Shown piece by piece: positions 35,379 to 43,431 of a DNA stretch of 64,000 nt; positions within the stretch are counted from its first letter, which is position 1; every line of letters starts with the position of its first letter. Origin of the DNA: Thalassococcus_A lentus (GTDB lineage Bacteria; Pseudomonadota; Alphaproteobacteria; Rhodobacterales; Rhodobacteraceae). The position numbers and the translations under genes were made by a program. The stretch lies in NCBI RefSeq assembly GCF_028023555.1, contig NZ_JAQIOY010000001.1, forward strand, positions 682,001 through 746,000. The letters are read 5' to 3'. The notes under the pieces were generated by a model, which worked only from the letters and a program-made list of their open reading frames with translations, did not search any database and was not told the origin of the DNA.

Positions 35379-35816
35379 TTGGCCCTCCTATCGATTCTTG
35401 TCCTGTGCATTCGCGCACCAGAACTGGCGCGGTCCTTATATCAGGCAGGCACCACGGAAAAGGGCTCAATGCCTGAGGGGCCGCTTGGTGTTGCCGAATC
35501 GTTGGATTTGGCCGTTTTCAACCGTGTTCCCGCTGTACGGTAGGGCAGCCCAATCCTCTACGCATCGGCGAGAAAACGTCGCAATTTGCATCACAGTCAG
35601 AAAAAAATCGCCGAACTACGCACTTGCAGCATTTCCTGACTTGTCTGGTTAACTGGCATTGACGTAGGAGTATCAAGGCTTTCGGATAGCCAAAACGCCT
35701 CATTTTTGGGCGTTCCGTGTAGGCTGTAATGCATATTTTGCTTTTATTGTTTTCGCCAAGTGATTTGTCAAAGAACCAAAAAAGGACCTGTTTCATCAGG
35801 GCTAAGGGAACTGGGA
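35379..35816. other. Intergenic region between asd and capD-like gene
   Basis: The 438-bp gap holds the divergent promoters of asd and the capD-like gene. I see a TTGACG at about 35659 that could be a -35 for the plus-strand gene, but no clear -10, and no convincing ORF, RNA or repeat. Confidence 0.5.
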
Positions 35817-37685
35817 ATGTTTTATGAGTTGCTGACGAGAATGACGCGCGGGCACAAGCAAGCGCTCTTCACGTCCATCGACACGCTCACAAGTCTGGCA
35901 GCACTGCCAGTCGCGGTCTTGCTCGCGGCTTGGGTGCCGTGGACTGAGAGCACTCTCATGAACATGCTCCCCTTGATGGCGGCGCTGGCGGTAGCAGGCG
36001 TAGGTCTGTCGTGGTGGCTGGGTCTGCCACGCATCAAGCTGAACGCCTATGAGACGCGCGGCATCATTCGCACCGCGGCCTTTTCTTTCGCATTGGGACT
36101 ATCGGGCGTTCTGATTGACCGCGCGCTGGGCGTTGGACTGCCGACCGGCGTGTTCTTCATCTTCAGCCTGCTTGTGCTGGTCGGATGCGCCGCATGGCGG
36201 ATCATTCTGCGGCAATTGACGATCCAGATTTACCGCCGTGGCAAAAACCGTATGCGGGTTTTGATCTACGGCGCAGGCCAGACCGGACAACAGCTGGTTG
36301 CGGCCTTGCGTCACGATGATGCGATCCATCCTGTGGCCTTTGTTGATGACAACCCCACTTTGCAAAGCCTCGTTGTCTCAGGTCTGCGTGTACACGCGCC
36401 TTCGAGCATTGAGGATCTGGTTGCCGACAAAGACATCCAGCGTGTTGTGCTGGCAATGCCTTCGATCAGCCCGCCTGCGCTGGCAAGGATTGCGCACAAA
36501 CTGCGGACAGTCGGATGCGAGGTGCATGCTTTGCCGTCGTTTGCCGAACTGGTTGGAGATGGTGATCTGCGCAAAAGGGTTTCTCCGGTTTCGCTGGATG
36601 ACCTGCTGGGTCGTGGTGGACTGGAAAAAGAACTGCCTGCGGTCAGCCACGCTTACTCTGGCCGTCGCATCATGATCACGGGCGCCGGTGGTTCCATCGG
36701 GTCTGAGCTGTGCCGCCAGTTGATTGCCTGCAAACCGGAATGCGTTGTTCTGCTCGATCACTCGGAACTGGCGCTTTACAATATCGACAAGGAACTGCGC
36801 TCGATCAGCAAATCACTGCGCATTGTTCCGGTGCTTGGATCGGTCAACAACGAACGACTGGTGCGCGAAACGCTGGTGCAGAACAATGTTGAGGTTGTCT
36901 TGCATGCGGCGGCTTACAAGCATTTGCCCTTGGTTGAGCGCAACCCGATTGCAGGGCTTCAGAACAACGTTATCGGTACAAAGATTCTGGCGGACGCCGC
37001 GCGCGACGCGGGTGTTGATCGTTTCATCCTTGTGTCATCGGACAAGGCTGTGCGCCCCACGAACGTTATGGGGGCGTCCAAGCGTCTGGCTGAACTGATC
37101 GTACAGGATCTGGCAACACGCAGCGTTGGCACGCGGTTTTCGATGGTACGCTTTGGGAATGTGCTGGGCTCGAGCGGTTCGGTCATTCCACTGTTCGAAG
37201 AACAAATCGCACGCGGTGGTCCTGTCACGCTTACACATGGTGAAGTGACACGCTACTTCATGACCATTTCCGAAGCGGCACGCTTGGTTCTGCTGGCAGG
37301 CTCTTTTGCGCACGGTGGCGAAGTCTTTGTGCTCGATATGGGCAAGCCGGTTCCGATCAAACGGCTGGCGCAGCAGATGATCGAAGGTGCTGGCTATACG
37401 GTCAAGGATGGGCGCAACCCTGACGGGGATATCGAGATCAAGGTCACGGGGCTGCGGGACGGTGAGAAACTGCACGAAGAGTTGTTGATCGAGCCCGACA
37501 TGCTGACGACGCCGCACAACAAGATCCTGCGCGCACAGGAAGGCTATCTGTCCGAATTCGAAATGGCGACGGCTCTCAAGGATCTGCGCACCGCGATCGA
37601 CGAAAATGACGTTGAAGCAGCCCGTACAGTCATTGGCCGCTGGGTTGAGCAGGGCTCTTTGTTGGAAGCCGCGAAACGTCACTGA
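35817..37685 (+). CDS. Nucleotide-sugar 4,6-dehydratase/epimerase, CapD/WbpM/PglF type
   Basis: The 622-residue protein has four N-terminal transmembrane helices (about 20-120), a first Rossmann domain (MRVLIYGAGQTGQQL, about 147-163) and a C-terminal SDR dehydratase domain with ITGAGGSIGSELCRQL, SSDKAVRPTNVMGASKRLAE (the family's MxxxK in place of YxxxK) and VRFGNVLGSSGSVIPLF. Such enzymes make UDP-4-keto-6-deoxy sugars for surface polysaccharides. I chose the ATG at 35817 because MFYELLTRMTRGHKQ starts the first helix; upstream residues are non-coding. It stands alone, so its glycan locus is elsewhere. Confidence 0.93.
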   Translation: MFYELLTRMTRGHKQALFTSIDTLTSLAALPVAVLLAAWVPWTESTLMNMLPLMAALAVAGVGLSWWLGLPRIKLNAYETRGIIRTAAFSFALGLSGVLIDRALGVGLPTGVFFIFSLLVLVGCAAWRIILRQLTIQIYRRGKNRMRVLIYGAGQTGQQLVAALRHDDAIHPVAFVDDNPTLQSLVVSGLRVHAPSSIEDLVADKDIQRVVLAMPSISPPALARIAHKLRTVGCEVHALPSFAELVGDGDLRKRVSPVSLDDLLGRGGLEKELPAVSHAYSGRRIMITGAGGSIGSELCRQLIACKPECVVLLDHSELALYNIDKELRSISKSLRIVPVLGSVNNERLVRETLVQNNVEVVLHAAAYKHLPLVERNPIAGLQNNVIGTKILADAARDAGVDRFILVSSDKAVRPTNVMGASKRLAELIVQDLATRSVGTRFSMVRFGNVLGSSGSVIPLFEEQIARGGPVTLTHGEVTRYFMTISEAARLVLLAGSFAHGGEVFVLDMGKPVPIKRLAQQMIEGAGYTVKDGRNPDGDIEIKVTGLRDGEKLHEELLIEPDMLTTPHNKILRAQEGYLSEFEMATALKDLRTAIDENDVEAARTVIGRWVEQGSLLEAAKRH

Positions 37686-37726
37686 CGCCCGCGACTTCCT
37701 AGCAGTCTCAAAGACCGTTTTTCAGG

Positions 37727-38569
37727 TCACCGTCCGGGAATGCCATCGCGGGCGGGCGCCGGGCTCCAGTTTTCGATGATCTCAGCGGCTTCTTCGGCAG
37801 TTTCCACAAATCGGAACAGGTCGAGATCTTCGGCACTGATGGTGCCTGCCTCCGACAGCGCGTCCCAATTGATGATACTTTCCCAGAAGGCGCGGCCAAA
37901 GAGCAGGAACGGCACACGTTTCATGCGGCCTGTCTGGATCAGTGTCAGCGCTTCGAACAACTCATCGAGTGTGCCGAATCCGCCCGGAAAAACGCAGATG
38001 GCCCGCGCCCGCATCAAGAAATGCATTTTGCGGATCGCGAAATAGTGAAAATTGAACGACAGGTCTGGTGTCACGTATTCGTTTGGTGCCTGTTCATGCG
38101 GGAGCACGATGTTCAATCCGATAGAGACCCCGTTTTCGTCAATGGCCCCGCGGTTGCCGGCTTCCATTACACCGGGGCCACCACCCGTGCAGACCACGTA
38201 GTCACGGCTTCCGGTCTCCAGCGATTTACGCGTCATGAGCGCCGCAAAGGACCGGGCTTCATCGTAGAACCGTGACAGGTCCGCCAGTGTTTTGGTGCGC
38301 GCTTTGTCCTTTTGATCGGGCGCGGGAATGCGCGCGCCACCAAACAGCACAATCGTGCTGTCGATGCCGTGCTCATCCAAAAGCATTTCGAACTTCAGAA
38401 GTTCCAGCTGCAAACGAACCGGACGCAATTCGTCCCGGCACATGAAATCTTCGTCGGCAAAGGCCAGACGGTACGCCGGGTTTGTAGTTTGTGGTGTGCG
38501 CGGCACACCTTCGGCAGCATGTCTGTCGGTTCCCGCGTCACGAAACGGGCTGCGGCGGTCGTCTTTCAT
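37727..38569 (-). CDS. TIGR00730/LOG family Rossmann-fold protein
   Basis: The 280-residue protein shows the LOG (lonely guy) motifs GGGPGVMEAGNRGA and PGGFGTLDELFEAL, which in the family bind nucleoside monophosphates and cleave the N-glycosidic bond (cytokinin-type phosphoribohydrolase); the old label lysine decarboxylase is not supported. The middle has the LFGGARIPAP and SFNFHYFAIRKMHFL blocks. The ATG at 38569 begins MKDDRRSPF. It is divergent from the threonine dehydratase gene. Confidence 0.9.
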   Translation of the reverse strand: MKDDRRSPFRDAGTDRHAAEGVPRTPQTTNPAYRLAFADEDFMCRDELRPVRLQLELLKFEMLLDEHGIDSTIVLFGGARIPAPDQKDKARTKTLADLSRFYDEARSFAALMTRKSLETGSRDYVVCTGGGPGVMEAGNRGAIDENGVSIGLNIVLPHEQAPNEYVTPDLSFNFHYFAIRKMHFLMRARAICVFPGGFGTLDELFEALTLIQTGRMKRVPFLLFGRAFWESIINWDALSEAGTISAEDLDLFRFVETAEEAAEIIENWSPAPARDGIPGR

Positions 38570-38641
38570 AATGTGCTTCCTTGTTCGCTGTGCCCCAGAG
38601 TTATAGCGTCCTGATTCCAAGCGCCAGTAGCTCAGGGGGCA

Positions 38642-39574
38642 ATGCCAATGGATTGGACACAGCAGATCGAACTCGCAGCCGGGCGCATCAAGGGACATGT
38701 GCAGGTCACGCCTGTCATGACATCAGACGCCGTTTGGGATTCTCCGGTCGATTTGAAGTTAGAGCAAACGCAGCATATGGGCAGCTTCAAGACACGGGGT
38801 GCGTTCAATACGCTGATCGGATCAGATGTGCCCAGTGCTGGCATCGTGGCTGCATCTGGTGGCAATCACGGTGCAGCGGTTGCTTACGCCGCGCGGTCTT
38901 TGGGCTATGCGGCCCGGATTTTTGTTCCTGAAATCGCCGGGCCCGCGAAAATTGCCCTGATTGAAAGTGCGGGCGCAGATTTGACGGTGGTGCCCGGGCA
39001 ATATGCAGATGCGGCTGCGATGGCCGCCGAATATGAACAGAAAACCGGAGCGATGCAGGTTCATCCCTATGATGCGCAACTGACTGTTGCGGGGCAGGGC
39101 ACGGTCTTGCGCGAATGGGAAGATCAGGGGCTGACGGCCGATACTGTTTTGATCGCTGTTGGTGGCGGCGGGTTGATTGCGGGGGCGCTGGCCTGGGCGC
39201 AAGGGCACAGCGCACGCAAAATCATCGCTGTCGAGCCGGAGACCTGCAATGCTCTGGATGCGGCGTTAAAGGCCGGGGAGCCCGTGGACGTGCCGATATC
39301 GGGCGTTGCTGCGAATGCTCTGGGCGCCCGCAGGATTGGATCCATTTGTTATGATTTGGCCAAGGCGTCGGGCACCTCGGTAGCATTGGTTCCCGATAAG
39401 GCCATCGAGGATGCGCAATCGGTGCTGTGGCGCGCGCACAGGCAGTTGGTTGAGCCTGCGGGGGCCTGTGCTTTGGCCGCACTGCGGTGTGGTGCCTATT
39501 TGCCCTCCGCCGGCGAAAGGGTGGCTGTTCTGGTTTGCGGTGGGAACATCGCGCCGGATCCGCTGGCAAACTAA
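38642..39574 (+). CDS. Threonine/serine dehydratase (PLP-dependent)
   Basis: The 310-residue fold-type II PLP enzyme has Lys50 in GSFKTRGA as the Schiff-base lysine, the SGGNHGAAVAYAA substrate loop, the glycine-rich GGGGLIAG phosphate cradle and a C-terminal VLVCGGNI. It matches catabolic-type threonine or serine ammonia-lyases. There is no C-terminal ACT domain, so it should not be feedback inhibited. A G-rich site (CAGGGGGC) lies before the ATG. Confidence 0.9.
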   Translation: MPMDWTQQIELAAGRIKGHVQVTPVMTSDAVWDSPVDLKLEQTQHMGSFKTRGAFNTLIGSDVPSAGIVAASGGNHGAAVAYAARSLGYAARIFVPEIAGPAKIALIESAGADLTVVPGQYADAAAMAAEYEQKTGAMQVHPYDAQLTVAGQGTVLREWEDQGLTADTVLIAVGGGGLIAGALAWAQGHSARKIIAVEPETCNALDAALKAGEPVDVPISGVAANALGARRIGSICYDLAKASGTSVALVPDKAIEDAQSVLWRAHRQLVEPAGACALAALRCGAYLPSAGERVAVLVCGGNIAPDPLAN

Positions 39575-39594
39575 AATTAGCGCGGCTTATCCAA

Positions 39595-40245
39595 TCAAAT
39601 TTTCCGGTCGAAATCCGTCAACTTTGCTTCTTTGAGGCGGTACAACTGCGCAGGGCGCGCAGTGTCTTTGCTCTTGGCGCCTTCGACTTCGGCCAACATA
39701 TCCAATTCCCGGACTTTGCGGCGAAATGCGCTGTCGTTCAGGCTTTGCCCGCTGAGCCGTTCATATGTCTGGCGTAGTTCAGCCAGGGTGAAATGTTTTG
39801 GCAGGAACCACGCGGGCAAGGTTGAATAAATGGCCTTTGATTGAATGCGCCGATGCACGTGTTGGCAGATTTCGGCATGATCAAAAGCCAGCTTTCCGGG
39901 GTTGGTGAGCGGGACCCATTTCAGATTGGTTGCCTGGTCGACGGATTCGAAATCCTGCAACGAAATGACGGCAAAGTACGTCACAGAAGCTGACCAGCCG
40001 CGCGGATCTCTGTCTGCGCTCGAAAAAGTCGCGACTTGCTCACACAGGATATCGCGCAATCCCAGTTTCTCCAGCAGCACACGCCGAGCGGTTGCTTCGG
40101 TGTCTTGGTCTTCGTCGGTATGGACATATCCCCCGGGCAGCGCTTGTTGGCCAGCGAACGGCGCGCTGCCCCGCGTCATTGTCCCGACAAGCAGCCCCTC
40201 AGGAGCAAGAGCCAAGAGAGCAATATCTACGGTCAGAATAGGCAT
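39595..40245 (-). CDS. NrtR-like Nudix/winged-helix transcriptional regulator
   Basis: The 216-residue protein has an N-terminal Nudix fold (MPILTVDIALLALAPEGLLVG, LPGGYVHTDED) with a degenerate box: the expected REUxEE reads RVLLEK, so catalysis is unlikely. The C-terminal part from about residue 150 (FTLAELRQTYERLSGQSLNDSAFRRKVRELDML) is a winged helix typical of NrtR, which represses NAD-related genes. No NAD gene is adjacent, so the target is unknown. It converges with the dehydratase gene. Confidence 0.8.
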   Translation of the reverse strand: MPILTVDIALLALAPEGLLVGTMTRGSAPFAGQQALPGGYVHTDEDQDTEATARRVLLEKLGLRDILCEQVATFSSADRDPRGWSASVTYFAVISLQDFESVDQATNLKWVPLTNPGKLAFDHAEICQHVHRRIQSKAIYSTLPAWFLPKHFTLAELRQTYERLSGQSLNDSAFRRKVRELDMLAEVEGAKSKDTARPAQLYRLKEAKLTDFDRKI

Positions 40246-40530
40246 AGGACTTCTGGTTTATTGACGAACAAGGAACGATTGCGCCTTGTAACTTTGTTGA
40301 AGACCACTTTGGCCTGAACATCCGTGATTTGCGCAGTGTGCAAGACCTCGAAGCTCTGTCTGATACGCTTTGTTCGCGGCAAGCCAGATTTCCGGCTGCG
40401 TCTTGTACCAATTGCATGAGCACGCAGCAGGTCGCTAAGTTCGCGGTCTAAGAACCGTGGCGATTGCGCAGCATGGCGGTTTCGTGTCTAAGGCGCCCAG
40501 AGTTTTAACCGGATGCCGACGGAGACCGCC

Positions 40531-41358
40531 ATGTCCAATGCACAGCTTGAAGCCGCTATCGAAGCCGCCTGGGAGGCACGTGATACAATCACACCTGCCA
40601 CAACAGGCGAACAGCGCGAAGCAATCGAAGACACGCTCAATGCGCTCGACAGTGGATCGTTGCGTGTTGCAGAACGCCAGGGTGACGGCAGCTGGCATGT
40701 AAATCAATGGGCCAAGAAGGCTGTATTGCTTGGGTTCCGGATCAAAGACATGGAACAGCAAGACGGTGGCCCACAGGGTTCCGGTTGGTGGGACAAGGTC
40801 GACAGCAAATTCAAAGGCTGGGGCGATAACGAATGGAAGGCCGCTGGCTTTCGCGCGGTTCCGAACTGCGTGGTTCGCAAGTCTGCCTTTATCGCGCCGG
40901 GTGTTGTCCTGATGCCGTCCTTTGTGAACCTTGGTGCCTTTGTCGACGAAGGCACCATGGTCGACACATGGGCCACGGTCGGCTCTTGCGCGCAGATCGG
41001 CAAGAACGTGCACCTGTCGGGTGGCGTTGGCATTGGCGGTGTTCTCGAGCCAATGCAGGCGGGTCCGACCATCATTGAAGACAACTGCTTTATCGGCGCG
41101 CGTTCAGAAGTGGTCGAAGGCTGCATCGTCCGTGAAGGTTCGGTGCTTGGCATGGGCGTTTTCATCGGGCAATCGACCAAGATCGTTGATCGCGAAACCG
41201 GCGAAGTCATGTATGGCGAAGTTCCGCCCTATTCGGTGGTGGTTGCAGGGTCGATGCCGTCCAAGAATGGCATCAACCTCTATTGCGCGGTGATCGTAAA
41301 GCGCGTCGATGAACGGACCCGCTCGAAGACTGGTATCAACGAACTGTTGCGCGACTAA
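40531..41358 (+). CDS. dapD: 2,3,4,5-tetrahydropyridine-2,6-dicarboxylate N-succinyltransferase
   Basis: The 275-residue left-handed beta-helix acyltransferase uses succinyl-CoA in the succinylase route to meso-diaminopimelate and lysine. Hexapeptide repeats are clear in VVLMPSFVNLGAFVDEGTMV and VNLSGG-like stretches, and the blocks GWWDKVDSKFKGW and NCVVRKSAFIAPGV are family marks. The ATG at 40531 follows GGAG. It starts a plus-strand run with three small genes that overlap one another. Confidence 0.97.
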   Translation: MSNAQLEAAIEAAWEARDTITPATTGEQREAIEDTLNALDSGSLRVAERQGDGSWHVNQWAKKAVLLGFRIKDMEQQDGGPQGSGWWDKVDSKFKGWGDNEWKAAGFRAVPNCVVRKSAFIAPGVVLMPSFVNLGAFVDEGTMVDTWATVGSCAQIGKNVHLSGGVGIGGVLEPMQAGPTIIEDNCFIGARSEVVEGCIVREGSVLGMGVFIGQSTKIVDRETGEVMYGEVPPYSVVVAGSMPSKNGINLYCAVIVKRVDERTRSKTGINELLRD

Positions 41359-41705
41359 TGGTTCGTCTGGCTTTAATTCTGACTGCCTTGGCTGCGCCGT
41401 TGTCGGCGCAGTCTTTGGACGGCCGGTATTACTGGCCGGATATGAACCCGGCACAGGCCTGTGATCCGCAGGCCTATAGCGATGGTGCGATTACGATTGC
41501 CGGTGATCAGATCGAATTTGTCGAAAGCCGCTGTTCCTTGACCAACCCTGTGTCTGTTCGCGGGATGGATGGCACCTATCTCTACGACGCCAAATGCAAT
41601 GGCGAAGGCGAGGCCTGGACTGAGCGCATGATGGTTTATCCGACATTCGAAGGCGTTGCCGTCCTGTCGCGGGGCTGGGCGCGAACCTACATTCGCTGCA
41701 AATGA
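41358..41705 (+). CDS. Small secreted protein downstream of dapD
   Basis: The 115-residue protein begins with a signal peptide (MVRLALILTALAAPLSA) and a mature domain with four cysteines (about 35, 59, 80 and 114), consistent with two disulfides. Conserved-looking parts are YYWPDMNPAQACDP and ESRCSLTNPVSVRGMDG. Its start overlaps the dapD stop (TAATG) and its end overlaps the next gene (ATGA), so it is translationally coupled to both. Function unknown. Confidence 0.75.
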   Translation: MVRLALILTALAAPLSAQSLDGRYYWPDMNPAQACDPQAYSDGAITIAGDQIEFVESRCSLTNPVSVRGMDGTYLYDAKCNGEGEAWTERMMVYPTFEGVAVLSRGWARTYIRCK

Positions 41706-41983
41706 TCCTGTCCCGGATGCTGGCCAAGTCCCGATTGGCAAAAGGGATCCGCCCGAGTTGGCCCGGCGCATGGCTGCCTGTCGTGTTCGACGGGTTGTGT
41801 CTGGCTGCGGTTTTCAGTTTGCTTTGGGGCCCGTTTCAATCCTTGGCAACCTCAATGAACTTTCCACTGTGGGCCACGATTGCGGCCATGTTTGCGGTTG
41901 GGTTTATCCCCATTCAGGCCGTGCTGATTTTCTCATCCTTTTGGGCCGCGAAATCCCGCTGGAAAGAGTCGGAGACAGAATGA
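41702..41983 (+). CDS. Small membrane protein downstream of dapD
   Basis: The 93-residue protein has two transmembrane helices (about 25-45 and 52-75) after a basic N-terminus and a charged C-terminus. It is flanked by ATGA overlaps on both sides and so belongs to the dapD message. I do not recognise a family. Confidence 0.7.
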   Translation: MILSRMLAKSRLAKGIRPSWPGAWLPVVFDGLCLAAVFSLLWGPFQSLATSMNFPLWATIAAMFAVGFIPIQAVLIFSSFWAAKSRWKESETE

Positions 41984-42339
41984 CCAAAAAGAAAGAAACC
42001 AAACGCCAGCAGGTCTATACGCTCTTGGTTGAAGTAGGACGCAAATCTGGGGACGGTCTGCCCAAGAAGGCAACCGGCGCTGCCCTTATGTGTTATGCGA
42101 GCGGCGTCGACGAAGCCGAGGCCGTCCGCGAAACCGTCGCGATACTCAAACAGGCCGACATGGCACCATTGGACGTGACGGGCTACGGGACAGCTGAGGA
42201 ACGCGTGGCGCAGGGTCATGAAATCGGCGAGGACGAGCAGGATCTGATGGATCGCGCACTACAAGAAAACGCGGTCATCGTGGCACAGGTCACACCGTTC
42301 TATGACGAAGGCGACGGTGCCGCGAAATCCAAGGCCTGA
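41980..42339 (+). CDS. Small soluble protein downstream of dapD
   Basis: The 119-residue protein has a lysine-rich N-terminus (MTKKKETKRQQVY), a GKKATGAALMCYASGVDEAEAVRETVAIL-like helical core and an acidic end. It starts with an ATGA overlap and ends 27 bases before the convergent Hint gene. Orthologues sit near dap genes in related bacteria as far as I recall; the function is unknown. Confidence 0.7.
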   Translation: MTKKKETKRQQVYTLLVEVGRKSGDGLPKKATGAALMCYASGVDEAEAVRETVAILKQADMAPLDVTGYGTAEERVAQGHEIGEDEQDLMDRALQENAVIVAQVTPFYDEGDGAAKSKA

Positions 42340-42366
42340 TCGACGCTTATCGGGCGTTGTGTGGTG

Positions 42367-43431
42367 TCACGCCGCTCTGGCTTCGGCCAGAATGATCGCT
42401 TCAAAGGATTTCAGGGTTTGCAGGCCGGCGCGCGCATGTTCCGGCAGCAATGACTTGGGACAGTTTGCCAGTATGGATTGTTCCAGCATTTCCTTGCGGC
42501 GTCGCAGCCGGCCGATATACAGGCTTTCCACTTCGGCTCCGCATGCGATGACAGGTTCATGCCCCGGCAGCAGCAGATTGTGATACCGAACCGTCATATG
42601 ATTGTCTTCATGAACTGCCGCAAATCCGTTGACCAGACTATGGGCCGGGATCAATACGGCCTGCCTGCCGAAAATGTATTCGACCTCGGACCCGCCGATC
42701 ACCAGCCTTTGCTGTGGTGAGACAACCATGTCTCGCTCCAAGCCGAAATAGGGCGCCCGGAGGCGGACAGGTCGGAAGGATCCGAATGCTGGTAGTCTGC
42801 GGGACACCCGTTGCAGAACCGGAACCTGCCCCGAAGTCCGCGTCTGAACCAGATCGCCGCATTGCAGATCGCCAATCCGGCGATAGCCTTGCGACGTCAG
42901 AACGGGAACCTGCGCAGACAGTGTAGGCATCGGGCCGACCGGTTCCACGGAATCGGACACTGCGAAAAAAACTACATCGGGATCTTTTTCGATCAGTTGC
43001 GGACGACGCGCCAGCGTATGAATGTCTTCGGTCAACATCGGCGGTGGGGGCGGTGTATCCTGCAGCATCACGACGTCACTGTCGGGTTTTTCCAATGCAA
43101 CCCGGCCAAAGCGGCGCTCGCTGTCCCAAACAAACGTGATGCGCAGCACGTCGGCTCGGGCGTCATAGTCGTGTTGCAGGACCGTGTGAAACACTTCACT
43201 CCCCTGCGTCATCACCAGAACAATGCCGCCGCCTGGTACTGCCCGGAAAGAGATGGACCCAACCCAAGGGTGCTGCCGCTGATAGGACAACAGAGTCTGA
43301 GGTCTGCCGTCAGGTGAAAGTCGCGTCTCGATCATGATCGAACCGCGCGGCATCAGATGGCTGTTGGGCTGACTGAACGTCTTGGGGCAGACCCATGATC
43401 GTTCTTGTCCGGCTATAGCAATCCAGCTCAT
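42367..43431 (-). CDS. Hint-domain-like protein with degenerate catalytic residues
   Basis: The 354-residue protein has a C-terminal region that aligns with Hint domains of its neighbour (VLTSQGYRRIGDLQCGDLVQTR, MVVSPQQRLVI, EVEYIFGRQAVLIPAHSLVNG). The splice-site Cys at the start of Hint domains is replaced (AQVPVLTSQG) and the usual SPQHR His is Gln, so self-cleavage is not expected. The first 170 residues have no family match and include a run of prolines. Its start overlaps the stop of the upstream Hint gene by ATGA, so they are co-expressed. Confidence 0.75.
   Translation of the reverse strand: MSWIAIAGQERSWVCPKTFSQPNSHLMPRGSIMIETRLSPDGRPQTLLSYQRQHPWVGSISFRAVPGGGIVLVMTQGSEVFHTVLQHDYDARADVLRITFVWDSERRFGRVALEKPDSDVVMLQDTPPPPPMLTEDIHTLARRPQLIEKDPDVVFFAVSDSVEPVGPMPTLSAQVPVLTSQGYRRIGDLQCGDLVQTRTSGQVPVLQRVSRRLPAFGSFRPVRLRAPYFGLERDMVVSPQQRLVIGGSEVEYIFGRQAVLIPAHSLVNGFAAVHEDNHMTVRYHNLLLPGHEPVIACGAEVESLYIGRLRRRKEMLEQSILANCPKSLLPEHARAGLQTLKSFEAIILAEARAA

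Noticed and set aside
37686..37726. GACC-N8-GGTC in the short gap after the capD-like gene as a terminator
   Set aside because: The stem is only four base pairs, and a run of T lies in the loop rather than after it.
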